Positions 50,218-58,884 of a DNA stretch of 64,000 nt are shown piece after piece. The notes beneath the pieces are model-generated. The model worked only from the letters and a program-made list of their open reading frames with translations, searched no databases and was not told the DNA's origin. The DNA comes from Lacrimispora sphenoides. GTDB taxonomy: Bacteria; Bacillota; Clostridia; Lachnospirales; Lachnospiraceae. Location: NCBI RefSeq assembly GCF_900105215.1, contig NZ_FOIP01000001.1, forward strand, positions 930,001-994,000. Direction: 5' to 3'. The translations under genes were made by a program, and so were the position numbers. The number at the start of each line of letters is the position of its first letter. The stretch's first letter is position 1.

Positions 50218-51672
50218 TTATCCTTTTCCTATGGTGCAGTTTTTGCCCGAAATCATTTGAGAAAACCAATCGTTAATTTGTCTTTTATATCTTCCTTTTC
50301 CTCTTTTTCTTATGCTTTTTATTTCTAAAATCTCGTCCAGCAGAGTCTTGTAAAAGTCTTCTGTTTCCGCATTTTTCTCAAAAGGATCCGGAAAGTAAGG
50401 GGCCCTAATGCATCGGGAAGGGGCTGCCCCTTCAGGCAGCCTTATCCTGGTTGTCCTGGCTGCATGATTATAAACAATCCCATAGGAACTATGGCCTTTC
50501 ACTACATATTCTGCAGAGAAATAGGCACTGTTTCTGCTCCAGCTGCTGCCGTCGCATACCAGTATCAAAGCATCTGGGCTGCCACTCAGTGCCTGTTCAA
50601 CATTTTTTCCGTAATCCAGGATACGAATTTGATAAGGCGGCTCTTTTAATTTCACTACCGGCCCGTAATAGGGTCTCCAAATAAAACCCCGGTACCTCAT
50701 CAGGCCATACTGGTCCCGCTTTGCGGCTGCATGATCACCAAGCCCGGTGCCCATGCCGGAATCATTTTTTTCTTCAAATAAATTGGGATATCCGTGATTT
50801 CTAAGATAGACAGACAGGCCGATTCCAATATGAGTCGTTCCGGCCCCTGATTTGCTCCCTGCAAGAGCAATTGTAAGAGATGACGATTGTAGACGGTCTT
50901 TTGCAGCCGTTCCCATGTTTTTAAGCTGTCCAAGCCTCTCACCCAGCTCCTGTGCTGATGAAAACCGTTCTTCTTTTTCCTTTTTCATACACCGGTTTAT
51001 GATGGCAGCCAGATCGGCATCCATTGATGAAGCCGGTTTATAGGGCAGTTTAGGAAATTCTCCTGTAAATAGAAAATGGATGATAGCACCAATGGCATAT
51101 ATATCTGTTCTTTCATCCAATACTCCATCCTTTGAATACTGCTCCGGCGCCGCACATCCCACGGTTCCATACCGCTCTCCGTGCATATTTGCATCTTCCA
51201 CGGACGCGGCAAGTTCAAAGTCAATCAGTTTAACGATGTCATGACACAATAACAGGTTTTTCGGCTGTAAATCCAAATGTAATATGGGGTTTGGTCCTGC
51301 GAGATGCAGGTAACTGATGATGCTGGTCAACTGGATTCCATATGAGATGGCCAGTTCCCGCGATAGATAGCCCTGTTTTTTCACAAGGTCAAATAAAGAA
51401 TCTCCTTCCAGATACTCTTCGATTAAATAACTATAAAATTCGTCTTCCTCTACATCATAAATAATGGGAATTCCAGGATGGCGAAGTTCCTTAAGAACAA
51501 GCGCTTCATGCCTTAGACGTTCGAATTTCAGAAAGCTTTTGGGTACCCGCTTGATTGCCCGGTATTCCTCAAGCCCCAGATGAACCGCCAGAAAAACTGT
51601 CCCTGCCCGGCCGGTTCCCAAGATGCCGTATAGCTGATATTTTCCAAACAGAACGGCGCTTACTAAAACCAC
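50218..51672 (-). CDS. Ser/Thr protein kinase fused to a MinD-like P-loop domain
   Basis: 484-aa cytosolic fusion. Kinase residues 9-255: glycine loop LGTGRAGTVFL, Lys41 in YRAIKRV, Glu57, catalytic loop HLDLQPKN (Asp134, Asn139), metal Asp151 in IDFEL where DFG is DFE, and APEQY. Residues 265-470 form a MinD-like domain with P-loop AGSKSGAGTTHIGIGLSVYL. No transmembrane or PASTA domain exists, unlike PrkC kinases. It starts 93 bases from the HxlR gene. The only in-frame start codon before the glycine loop is GTG 51672, which is embedded in the ribosome site AAGGAGGTG, so the exact initiation site is uncertain. The kinase may phosphorylate itself or the neighbouring MinD-like protein. Confidence 0.8.
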   Translation of the reverse strand: MVLVSAVLFGKYQLYGILGTGRAGTVFLAVHLGLEEYRAIKRVPKSFLKFERLRHEALVLKELRHPGIPIIYDVEEDEFYSYLIEEYLEGDSLFDLVKKQGYLSRELAISYGIQLTSIISYLHLAGPNPILHLDLQPKNLLLCHDIVKLIDFELAASVEDANMHGERYGTVGCAAPEQYSKDGVLDERTDIYAIGAIIHFLFTGEFPKLPYKPASSMDADLAAIINRCMKKEKEERFSSAQELGERLGQLKNMGTAAKDRLQSSSLTIALAGSKSGAGTTHIGIGLSVYLRNHGYPNLFEEKNDSGMGTGLGDHAAAKRDQYGLMRYRGFIWRPYYGPVVKLKEPPYQIRILDYGKNVEQALSGSPDALILVCDGSSWSRNSAYFSAEYVVKGHSSYGIVYNHAARTTRIRLPEGAAPSRCIRAPYFPDPFEKNAETEDFYKTLLDEILEIKSIRKRGKGRYKRQINDWFSQMISGKNCTIGKG

Positions 51673-51764
51673 CTCCTTTTATCTGTCCAATATCATCTCT
51701 TGGGGTATATTCTAATATATTCTATTTATTTTTTCAACTATTTTTTACGAAAACCCAAAACTTC

Positions 51765-52115
51765 CTAGACGTCTTTTCTTTCCATGTGAGCAATGTATAA
51801 CTCTCCCCATTTTTCCAAACTATCCAACACCGGTTTAAATTGATGGCCCAATTCACTCAAAGAGTATTCCACTTTGGGCGGGATGGTATTGTAAACGGTA
51901 CGGGTAATCAGACCATGTTCTTCCAGATTACGTAACTGTTTTGTCAGTGTGGCCTGAGTAATGGGAGCCAGTGCACGCTCTAACTCCTTAAACCGAAGTG
52001 TTTTCTCTTCCAGATAGTGAAGTATCAGCAGCGCCCATTTCCCGCTCAAAACCTTTTGAGAGGTAAAATAAGGACAAATACCGAACAGGTCTTTTTTTTC
52101 ACTTTCATTATTCAT
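51765..52115 (-). CDS. HxlR-family transcriptional regulator
   Basis: 116-aa winged-helix regulator. Typical features are CPYFTSQKVLSGKWALLILHYL, LRFKELERALAPITQATLTKQLRNLEEHGLI and the wing VYNTIPPKVEYSLSELG. One early Cys (Cys14) could serve as a redox or electrophile switch, as in HypR/YodB relatives. It is divergent from the flavin/PNPOx-type gene at 52252 across a 136-base gap, so it most likely represses that gene in response to quinones, aldehydes or oxidants. Confidence 0.92.
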   Translation of the reverse strand: MNNESEKKDLFGICPYFTSQKVLSGKWALLILHYLEEKTLRFKELERALAPITQATLTKQLRNLEEHGLITRTVYNTIPPKVEYSLSELGHQFKPVLDSLEKWGELYIAHMERKDV

Positions 52116-52141
52116 AATAAATCCTCCATTACTATCCTATT

Positions 52142-52180
52142 AGATACTAACTATACTAAAAAATCGTACTTGTACTTTGA
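52142..52180. promoter_or_regulatory. Candidate HxlR operator region
   Basis: ATACTAACTATACTAAA is followed by CGTACTTGTACTTTG, giving spaced TACT and GTAC elements (GTAC-TT-GTAC) between the divergent HxlR and PNPOx genes. Weak evidence; position and symmetry only. Confidence 0.3.
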
Positions 52181-52251
52181 TCTGTGCGCACTATAATTAT
52201 AGCATAAAGCAAGACAAAATACAATTTGCCAATAAGAATGGAGGATCAGTC

Positions 52252-52653
52252 ATGATTGATTATGCAGCTGTTTTGAAGGAGAACCCCAACGGCGTCCTGG
52301 CAACACAGGATGGCAGCAAGGTAAAAACCCGGGTATTCCAATACCTGTTTACAGACGGCAACAAAGTATATTTCTGCACCAGCAACAAAAAACCGGTCTA
52401 CGAACAGATTAAGGCCAACCCCAATGTTTCTTTCTGCACCTACCCAGCTAACTTTACGCCGGTGGTATCAGTAAACGGTAAGGCCGTCTTTGTCAACGAT
52501 CTTTCCTTAAAAACTCGTGCACTGGACGAGAATCCCGGCATAAAGGGCCTGTACAATACACCTGACAATCCCATCTTTGAGCTTTTCTACATTGATGTAG
52601 AGGAAGTGGAAACTTTCAGCTTTACGGATGGCCCAAAAACCGATACCATTTAA
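52252..52653 (+). CDS. Pyridoxamine 5'-phosphate oxidase-family flavoprotein
   Basis: 133-aa split-barrel protein. ATG 52252 (MIDYAAVLKENPNGVLATQD) follows GGAGG by 7 bases. GVLATQDGSKVKTRVFQYLF and KVYFCTSNKKPVYEQIKANPNVSFCTY are typical of small FMN or F420-free PNPOx-like proteins in Firmicutes that reduce or sequester reactive compounds. The partner is the divergent HxlR regulator. Cofactor (FMN) and substrate are inferred. The gene stands alone; 100 bases without a feature separate it from the GNAT gene. Confidence 0.88.
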   Translation: MIDYAAVLKENPNGVLATQDGSKVKTRVFQYLFTDGNKVYFCTSNKKPVYEQIKANPNVSFCTYPANFTPVVSVNGKAVFVNDLSLKTRALDENPGIKGLYNTPDNPIFELFYIDVEEVETFSFTDGPKTDTI

Positions 52654-52753
52654 CCGCAAACGCCAATGAACTATCTACTTTCACCTATGGTATCTTTCTG
52701 TTATAATCTAATCAAGATCAGTGGTAATACACTAATTTGCGAGGTGGATCATT

Positions 52754-53233
52754 ATGATTGAGGATTATATTGTAACCCAAATGAATATAGATTCTATAAA
52801 GAAATATGGTGCGCTGGACTTGGTTTGGCAGGTCTTTCTGGAATTTGAAGCTCCGGATTATTCAGAAGAAGGCAATCAGGAGTTCAAGAAATTTATAGAT
52901 TTGAATTCTATTGAACAAAAAATCAATAAAAACGAGATGCTCTTCTGGGGTTGTTTCAGCGGTGAGAACATCGTGGGAGTGGCTGCAACCAGACAACCAT
53001 GTCATATTTCACTTTTGTTTGTGGATAAAGAACATCACCGGCAAGGAATTGGGCGGGAATTATTAAGTACTATAACATCTTTTTTCAAGGAAGAAGGTGT
53101 TAATCGGGAAATGACGGTTAATTCATCACCCTATGCAGTCGAGATATATCATAAACTGGGATTTATCGATACAGACACCGAACAACTTGTAAATGGAATA
53201 CGTTTTACTCCAATGAAGTATATATTCAGCTAA
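52754..53233 (+). CDS. GNAT-family N-acetyltransferase
   Basis: 159-aa acetyltransferase. The acetyl-CoA motif A is HISLLFVDKEHHRQGIGREL near residue 85-105, with the R/Q-x-x-G-x-G/A signature as RQGIGR. Motif B follows with NSSPYAVEIYHKLGFI. Tyr in EIYHKLGF is the usual catalytic or CoA-contact residue. Substrate unknown. GAGGTGGATC precedes ATG 52754. The 343-base gap to mecA contains two hairpins and AT-rich promoter-like DNA. Confidence 0.9.
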   Translation: MIEDYIVTQMNIDSIKKYGALDLVWQVFLEFEAPDYSEEGNQEFKKFIDLNSIEQKINKNEMLFWGCFSGENIVGVAATRQPCHISLLFVDKEHHRQGIGRELLSTITSFFKEEGVNREMTVNSSPYAVEIYHKLGFIDTDTEQLVNGIRFTPMKYIFS

Positions 53234-53320
53234 TAAGAACAAACTTAAAATTCCTATTTAATGAAAACTTGAAAATTTGTTTTATTACATTATTTTTACA
53301 TTACAGCTAATGGTAATTGA

Positions 53321-53353
53321 CGTTATCTTCTAAATCACCTTTCGAAGATAACG
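53321..53353. other. 10-bp inverted repeat in the GNAT-mecA gap
   Basis: CGTTATCTTC pairs perfectly with GAAGATAACG across 13 bases. No U-run follows on plus. It could be a regulator site or a weak terminator for the GNAT gene. Confidence 0.4.
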
Positions 53354-53402
53354 AAGAAATCGAGTAAAACAATATTATATTATCATCATGTCAAAAAAAT
53401 AA

Positions 53403-53440
53403 AACCGGGAAATTCCAATAAGCAAATAGGATTCCCGGTT
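53403..53440 (-). terminator. Hairpin with U-run on the minus strand
   Basis: AACCGGGAA pairs with TTCCCGGTT, followed on minus by TTTATTTTTTTG. No minus-strand gene feeds into it; on plus its U-run is poor. It may be bidirectional with weak use for GNAT, or guard mecA from antisense transcription. Confidence 0.5.
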
Positions 53441-53576
53441 ATTAACATCCAAACCTTAAAATTATATAAATTTTTTCACATAGTAATTGCTTTTTCGCTA
53501 TATTATATAGTATAGTTATGTTGAGGAAGTATGTAAACATTCATTCACCATTTTAAAAAGAACAGGAAGTGATCCT

Positions 53577-54296
53577 ATGAAGATAGAACGTATTAACGAA
53601 AATCAAATTCGCTGTACGCTTACCAGCTTTGATTTAAGCGTCAGAAACTTAAATTTAGGCGAGCTTGCCTATGGCAGTGAAAAAGCCCGCAACCTGTTCC
53701 GCGAGATGATTCAGAAAGCCTCTAACGAAGTGGGATTCGAAGCAGAAGACATTCCTCTCATGGTAGAAGCAATTCCATTGTCCAACGAAAGTGTGATGTT
53801 AGTAATCACAAAAATCGATGATCCGGAAGAATTAGATACAAGGTTTGCCAAATTTTCACCATCAGCCGACGAAGACTTGGATTCCATGCCAGGAGACCTG
53901 GCAAGCGAACTTTTGGAAGGCGCCGACGGACTGTTAAACCTGTTAGGGCTTGACAAGAAAGAAGAACCGGAGGCCGAAGAGCCAAAAGAGCAATCAAGCG
54001 CTTCCTCGATACGAATCTATTGTTTTCAAAGTCTGGACCAGATATCTGATGCTGCAAGGACCATCGGGCAGGTTTACGATGGCGAGAATACATTATATAA
54101 AAAACCTGATACCAGACAGTATTATCTGGTGATCAGGAACACTCCTGACAAGTCTCTGGATTTCAGCCGTGTCTGCAACCTGCTTGCGGAATATGGTTCC
54201 AAGATTCACCAGGACTACGCCTCCGAAGCGTACTACAGGGAACATTACGAGGTGCTGATTGAAGGTCACGCCCTTCAGTCTCTTGCCAAACTTTAA
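53577..54296 (+). CDS. mecA: Adaptor protein MecA
   Basis: 239-aa adaptor that brings substrates to the ClpC-ClpP protease and controls competence or stress regulators in Firmicutes. The N-terminal substrate-binding domain (MKIERINENQIRCTLTSFDL to about residue 90) and C-terminal ClpC-binding domain (from IRIYCFQSLDQISDAAR to the end) are joined by an acidic linker (EEPEAEEPKEQ). Length and both domains match the family. The ribosome site is weak (AGGAAGTG). A strong terminator follows. ClpC is not in the window. Confidence 0.93.
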   Translation: MKIERINENQIRCTLTSFDLSVRNLNLGELAYGSEKARNLFREMIQKASNEVGFEAEDIPLMVEAIPLSNESVMLVITKIDDPEELDTRFAKFSPSADEDLDSMPGDLASELLEGADGLLNLLGLDKKEEPEAEEPKEQSSASSIRIYCFQSLDQISDAARTIGQVYDGENTLYKKPDTRQYYLVIRNTPDKSLDFSRVCNLLAEYGSKIHQDYASEAYYREHYEVLIEGHALQSLAKL

Positions 54297-54331
54297 TCCG
54301 TTCCTTTGTTCATAGTACTTCATCACAAATC

Positions 54332-54374
54332 AAAAATGAGGTTCGGCCCCTTAAAAGGGCCGAGCCTCATTTTT
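54332..54374. terminator. Strong bidirectional terminator
   Basis: AAAAATGAGGTTCGGCCC pairs with GGGCCGAGCCTCATTTT. It lies between mecA (plus) and the esterase gene (minus), whose stop is at its edge. Confidence 0.88.
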
Positions 54375-55263
54375 AAAATCCTAAAGCTTCTTCCAGAAAG
54401 AATGCAAAAATCAATTCCAAAGTGGCATCTGTCTCCTTGCTCGGAATCAATATCCAGTTATGTACCATCTTAGCCCCTTTTTTATAAATGATTTTCGTTC
54501 CTTTAAATTTTCCCGCCTTTTCAACCAGAAGCTCGCAGTCCGGTGTAAGAATTTCATCTGTGCCGGAAAATATCAGGATCTGTCCCAGCTGATCCCAGTT
54601 TCCATGAAGAGGTGAGACAAAGGGGTGATCCGGTTCCAAAGGACCGCAGTAGCGGGCTCCGGCTTCTTTTAACGCTTCTACAGGAAGGATAGGATCCGTT
54701 TTTTTCATGATCTTTATCTTCGGATTGTTAAGAGCGATATCCAGCCACGGAGAAACCACGGCAGTTCTCACCGGCATAGGCAGATTCCCCATGTCCCGCA
54801 GTTCCTGTAAAAACGAGAGAGCCAGACCACCGCCGGAAAAATCTCCAAAAAGAAAAAACTCATCTTCCGGATACTCTGCCGTCAACCAACTGTAAACCCG
54901 GACCAGATACCGGTGAACATCTAACGCCGTATACTCCGGAGCCAGAGGGCAGGAAGGTATGGTCACCTTAACCTGTTTTTCTATGGCAAAACACTCTGCC
55001 ATTTCCCTGTAACGCTCTGACGGCTCCAGGGTATATGCCCCTCCCGGCAGCATGAGGATATGGGCAGTCTTTGAATAGCTTCCGTTTATGGTGACTCCGG
55101 GAAAACCGTCGATGTTCCAGGCTTTTACCCGTACCTTTTTTGTAAATTGTTCCTGGGTCAGCGCCCCCGTTCCTCTGGGCGGCTGTTCCAGTTCAAGGGC
55201 CATCTTTTTGTCCGCTTTTTTTAGCCCTGCAGTAAATCTTGCCATCTCCGTCTTCATGCTCAT
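54373..55263 (-). CDS. Alpha/beta-hydrolase, esterase/lipase (HSL/carboxylesterase type)
   Basis: About 296-aa serine hydrolase. The oxyanion region is HILMLPGGAYTLEP (the usual HGGG is modified to PGGA), the nucleophile lies in FLFGDFSGGGLALSF, the acid Asp in SGTDEILTPDCE and the catalytic His in MVHNWIL. The sequence resembles acetyl-esterases that remove acyl groups from sugars or xenobiotics. The start is ATG 55263 or 55257, both downstream of AAAGGAG; the open frame reaches 55296. It follows the MATE gene by a short gap on the same strand, so it may be in the MarR-MATE transcript. Confidence 0.85.
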   Translation of the reverse strand: MSMKTEMARFTAGLKKADKKMALELEQPPRGTGALTQEQFTKKVRVKAWNIDGFPGVTINGSYSKTAHILMLPGGAYTLEPSERYREMAECFAIEKQVKVTIPSCPLAPEYTALDVHRYLVRVYSWLTAEYPEDEFFLFGDFSGGGLALSFLQELRDMGNLPMPVRTAVVSPWLDIALNNPKIKIMKKTDPILPVEALKEAGARYCGPLEPDHPFVSPLHGNWDQLGQILIFSGTDEILTPDCELLVEKAGKFKGTKIIYKKGAKMVHNWILIPSKETDATLELIFAFFLEEALGF

Positions 55264-55297
55264 GATTTCCACATCTCCTTTCCCTTTATTTTGCATA

Positions 55298-56686
55298 TTA
55301 CGATTCTTTACATAATCTGTTTAACTTTTTCATTTCATGCAGAACAAACTGGCTGACAATGATCATTGAGGTAATATCCGCCACAGGCCCTGCATAGAGG
55401 ATTCCTTCCAGACCAAAAGAAAGGGGAAGGATAAGAATCAGCGGGATCAATAACACAAGCTGACGCAGCATGGATAAAATGGAAGCCTTTAAGGGTTGTC
55501 CCGTTGACTGGAAATAACTGGTTGTCACAACCTGGAATCCGGCCGAAAAGATTCCAAGCATGTACACCTTCAGGCAGCGGATGGCAAACTGGGTGAACTG
55601 CACATCCTCTGTCCCAAACAGACTTAAAATCTGCCCTGGGAACAACTGACAGGCAAGCCATCCCGTAAGGGCAACTGTGGTTGCCGCCGTAGCTGCCGAA
55701 AGATAAGTCTTCCTCACACGCTTTGGCTGATTCGCTCCCTTATTAAATCCCAGAATGGGCTGGGAGCCGATGCCGATCCCTATACAGATGGAAATAAGAA
55801 TCATTCCGATCTTATTTACAACACCCATGGCACTTAAAGCCACATCACCGCCAATGCCCGTCTTGTTTCCATAATACACCAGAGAATTATTCATGACAAC
55901 CTGCAAAATGGTAGACGCCACCTGGGTGATTCCGCTTGAGACTCCAAGCGGCAGCGCCAGCCTGCAGATATCCCCATCAATGCGTAAACTATTTCTATTA
56001 AGGCGCATATGCTTTCCTTTGTACACAAAATACAGCACCAGCACGACTGCGGAAATGATCTGAGAAGTAATGGTAGCAATGGCCGCTCCGGTCACACCCC
56101 AATGAAATACGAAAATATAAATCGGATCCAGAATAGTATTTAAAACAGCGCCAACTAAAATGGCATACATAGATAAAGCAGGACTCCCGTCTGTCCTGGC
56201 CATATTGCTTAGCACCACAGAGAGCATGTTAAAAGGTGTGCCCAGTAATATGATAGAAGTATACTGCCTTGCATATTCCATGGTATTGGCGGTAGCCCCG
56301 AAAATCTTTAACATAGGCGTCATAAGAGGAAATCCAACAGCCATAACTACAACGCTGGCTGCCAGGGTCAACAGAAAAACAGTTCCAAGAGTCTTGTCCG
56401 CCTCTTCCTCATTTTTTTCACCAAGCTTAATGGCTGCATAGGCGCTTCCTCCAGCTCCCAAGAGAGTTGATATGGCTAAAATGATGGTGACAATCGGAAA
56501 TGCAATGGTGGTCGCCGCATTTCCCAGATACCCAATGCCCTGACCGATAAAGATTTGATCAACAATATTGTAAATCGAATTTACCAGCATGGCGACAATC
56601 GCTGGAAGTGCAAACTGCATCAGCAAATGCCCCACTGGTTTATATCCCAGGGGGTTCTCCCCCTGTTTTATCCTGTCTTGTTCCAT
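55298..56686 (-). CDS. MATE-family multidrug efflux transporter
   Basis: About 462-aa membrane antiporter with twelve predicted helices, beginning MEQDRIKQGENPLGYKPVGH. Features include FALPAIVAMLVNSIYNIVDQIFIGQG (TM1 region), the second-half repeat starting near 240, GIGIGSQPILGFNKGA and KPLKASILSMLRQ, all typical of NorM/DinF-type MATE exporters that use Na+ or H+. AAAGG is a weak ribosome site. It lies 8 bases after the MarR gene on minus, so that regulator very probably controls it. The drug or metabolite exported is unknown. Confidence 0.92.
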   Translation of the reverse strand: MEQDRIKQGENPLGYKPVGHLLMQFALPAIVAMLVNSIYNIVDQIFIGQGIGYLGNAATTIAFPIVTIILAISTLLGAGGSAYAAIKLGEKNEEEADKTLGTVFLLTLAASVVVMAVGFPLMTPMLKIFGATANTMEYARQYTSIILLGTPFNMLSVVLSNMARTDGSPALSMYAILVGAVLNTILDPIYIFVFHWGVTGAAIATITSQIISAVVLVLYFVYKGKHMRLNRNSLRIDGDICRLALPLGVSSGITQVASTILQVVMNNSLVYYGNKTGIGGDVALSAMGVVNKIGMILISICIGIGIGSQPILGFNKGANQPKRVRKTYLSAATAATTVALTGWLACQLFPGQILSLFGTEDVQFTQFAIRCLKVYMLGIFSAGFQVVTTSYFQSTGQPLKASILSMLRQLVLLIPLILILPLSFGLEGILYAGPVADITSMIIVSQFVLHEMKKLNRLCKES

Positions 56687-56694
56687 AAAATGTT

Positions 56695-57144
56695 CTATTC
56701 CTTTCCCTTCTGTTCCATGATGTGATCGAGGGCATTGCAAGCCATGCGAATGAGCATTTGCTCTGCTGCATCACGTTCCTCTTTGGTAAACCCTTTTAAT
56801 ATAATATCCGCCCATTCATTTACGCTCTCCAAGGTCTTTCCCACGACAGCTGCCGCTTTGTCTGTGACGTAAATCCTCCGGATGCGTTTATCCTCCTGTG
56901 CCATTTCCGTCACAACATATCCTTCTTCTTCCAGCTTCTTAACCGCGCGGGTGGCAGTGGCCTTATCGTAATGTCCAAAAGAAGCCAGCTCATGCAGACT
57001 CATACCAGGTTTTTTAAAAATCTGCAATAAAAAAAACTGTTGTCCACAGCCTATCTGATAAGTAGATAATTGATTTGCAAAATACGTATTATTAAGTCTC
57101 TGGATAATCGAGATATATTTCCCGATTTCCTTGTGCTCGCACAT
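56695..57144 (-). CDS. MarR-family transcriptional regulator
   Basis: 149-aa winged-helix regulator. GGAGG lies 8 bases before ATG 57144 (MCEHKEIGKYISIIQRLNNT); the open frame to 57180 is not used. The DNA-binding core is MSLHELASFGHYDKATATRAVKKLEEEGYV and the wing EDKRIRRIYVTDK. First gene of a MarR-MATE-(esterase) transcript. Its promoter carries a GTTGC/GCAAC palindrome over the -35 box, a good autoregulatory site. Effectors are probably phenolic or drug-like. Confidence 0.92.
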   Translation of the reverse strand: MCEHKEIGKYISIIQRLNNTYFANQLSTYQIGCGQQFFLLQIFKKPGMSLHELASFGHYDKATATRAVKKLEEEGYVVTEMAQEDKRIRRIYVTDKAAAVVGKTLESVNEWADIILKGFTKEERDAAEQMLIRMACNALDHIMEQKGKE

Positions 57145-57200
57145 GATTTCCACCTCCAAGCCTTTCGGACGGCATTTCATCTTATTTTAGGATGATAAAC

Positions 57201-57230
57201 AGCATAACATAAAGTGGTTGCATTCGCAAC
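57201..57230 (-). promoter_or_regulatory. Promoter and MarR operator upstream of the MarR-MATE genes
   Basis: On minus, TTGCGA, a 17-base spacer and TATGCT form a sigma-A promoter. The palindrome GTTGCGAATGCAAC (57217-57230) overlaps the -35, a standard place for MarR-type repression. Confidence 0.6.
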
Positions 57231-57249
57231 TTTTTTTTATTAATGCAAT

Positions 57250-57284
57250 AAAAAGCGGTACCGGTTTCACAAAACCGGTACCGC
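57250..57284 (-). terminator. Terminator after the serine dehydratase operon
   Basis: GCGGTACCGGTTT pairs with AAACCGGTACCGC, followed on minus by TTTTTATT. It lies 17 bases after the sdaAA stop. Confidence 0.88.
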
Positions 57285-57300
57285 CTGTCATTGTTACTTG

Positions 57301-58179
57301 TTACTTTGTTTTAAAAATCTCGCAGGTTTTCCTGCAGGCAGCCTCCGTAGCCGCGCAGCCGCCAAGGGAAGTTTCCCTTAATTCAAATGGGATGGAACGA
57401 CCGACCATCATCATGGTGTCTACCGTCTGATCAAATGGTATGAACTGCTCTACTCCTGATAATGCCATTTCTGCACATACCAGTGCATTGGAAGCTCCCA
57501 GAACATTACGGCTCTGGCAGGGATACTCCACCAGACCGGCTACCGGATCACAGACCAGCCCTAAGAGATTCACGATTGCTGAGGAAGCTGCATCCATGCA
57601 CTGCTTTGGCGTTCCGCCCATGATTTCCGTTGCTGCCGCTGCTGCCATTGCAGAAGCAGCACCAACCTCAGCCTGACAGCCGGCCTGTGCTCCAGCCACG
57701 GTAGCATTCCGCATAATCAGATAGCCCACCGCACTTGCTGTAAAAAGGCCATCAATGATCTGTTCGTGATCTAAGGAAAATTCTTCTTCCAAAGCAAGAA
57801 GCAGTCCAGGCAGAACTCCGGAACTTCCTGCCGTGGGCGCCGCTACAATAAGGCCCATAGAAGCATTTACTTCCAGAACAGCCAGAGAATAGGTGATCGC
57901 CTTGGACAGCATGCTTCCGCATATGGATTTTCCTGATCGCCTTCTGTTCCGAACCTTTGCAGCTTCTCCTCCGATCAATCCGCCGATGGAAGCCACCGGC
58001 TCATCTAACGGCTTATGACAGGCTTCCTTCATGATCTGGTAAGCTTCTTTCATCCGGCTTATGGTCTCCTCCGGATCGGCACCGAACTCACTGGCTTCCC
58101 GTTTCCGCATCACCTCTGAAATCCGGCAGTGATTTTCCTCACACAATTTCAACAATTCACTTCCTGATATAAAGTCCAT
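57301..58179 (-). CDS. sdaAA: L-serine dehydratase, alpha subunit
   Basis: 292-aa iron-sulfur subunit of the two-subunit clostridial serine dehydratase (L-Ser to pyruvate + NH3). The SDH-alpha fold shows LMIVAAPTAGSSGVLPGLLL, AGAQAGCQAEVGAASAMAAAA, CDPVAGLVEYPCQSRNVLGAS and a final AACRKTCEIF; cysteines of the CQAE, CDPV and CQSRN motifs bind the catalytic cluster in this family. AGGAGG is 5 bases before ATG. It starts 9 bases after sdaAB and ends in a terminator, completing the serine-use operon with the symporter at 58885. Confidence 0.95.
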   Translation of the reverse strand: MDFISGSELLKLCEENHCRISEVMRKREASEFGADPEETISRMKEAYQIMKEACHKPLDEPVASIGGLIGGEAAKVRNRRRSGKSICGSMLSKAITYSLAVLEVNASMGLIVAAPTAGSSGVLPGLLLALEEEFSLDHEQIIDGLFTASAVGYLIMRNATVAGAQAGCQAEVGAASAMAAAAATEIMGGTPKQCMDAASSAIVNLLGLVCDPVAGLVEYPCQSRNVLGASNALVCAEMALSGVEQFIPFDQTVDTMMMVGRSIPFELRETSLGGCAATEAACRKTCEIFKTK

Positions 58180-58188
58180 AAAAGCCTC

Positions 58189-58857
58189 CTAAACCTGTAT
58201 AAGCATAACATCTTCTACTTTGGGGTGTTCCCGCAGCTTATCCAGCAATTCCTGTGGGATTTCCTCATCAGATTCCACCACAGAATAAGCAGTCGCCCCT
58301 TTTTGTTCCCGAAACAGGCGCATGAAAGCAATATTTACATTACGTTCACTTAAACTGGTGGCAATATAGGCCACCATGCCAGGATAGTCCAGGTGGCGTA
58401 TAACCAGTGTGGAATATTCCCCGGTAAAGTCTACATCAATGCCGTTGATCCTGATAATTTTAACTTTACCGCCTCCTAGGGAGACACCGCGGACCGATAT
58501 CGTTCCGCCCTTTTCTCCAGACACATGAATCTCTACTGTATTTGGATGAACTTCTGTTTCTTTTTCATCCACCTGGAAGGAATACTTTATCCCGCATTCA
58601 TCAGCTAACTGGAAGGAATTTTTAATTCTTAAATCATAAGTCTCAAACCCCAGGATGCCGCCGAGAAGCGCACGGTCGGTTCCATGGCCTTTGTAGGTCT
58701 TTGCAAAAGAACCGTACAAAACAAACTCCACTTCGCGAATGGGTTCGTTGAACATTTTTTTAACCAGAAGAGCAATTGCCACAGCACCCGCAGTATGGGA
58801 ACTGGATGGCCCTACCATATTAGGGCCGATTACCTCGAAAATACTGATAGACGGCAT
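58189..58857 (-). CDS. sdaAB: L-serine dehydratase, beta subunit
   Basis: 222-aa partner of the alpha subunit. The SDH-beta domain has VIGPNMVGPSSSHTAGAVAIA near the N-terminus and FAKTYKGHGTDRALLGGILG around residue 50-70. An ACT domain (about 148-222, LVIRHLDYPGMVAYIATSLS) probably binds serine for allosteric control. AAGGAG precedes ATG by 10 bases. It is tightly packed between the symporter and sdaAA. Confidence 0.95.
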   Translation of the reverse strand: MPSISIFEVIGPNMVGPSSSHTAGAVAIALLVKKMFNEPIREVEFVLYGSFAKTYKGHGTDRALLGGILGFETYDLRIKNSFQLADECGIKYSFQVDEKETEVHPNTVEIHVSGEKGGTISVRGVSLGGGKVKIIRINGIDVDFTGEYSTLVIRHLDYPGMVAYIATSLSERNVNIAFMRLFREQKGATAYSVVESDEEIPQELLDKLREHPKVEDVMLIQV

Positions 58858-58884
58858 AATCAGCCTTCTCCTTTCGCAATTACC

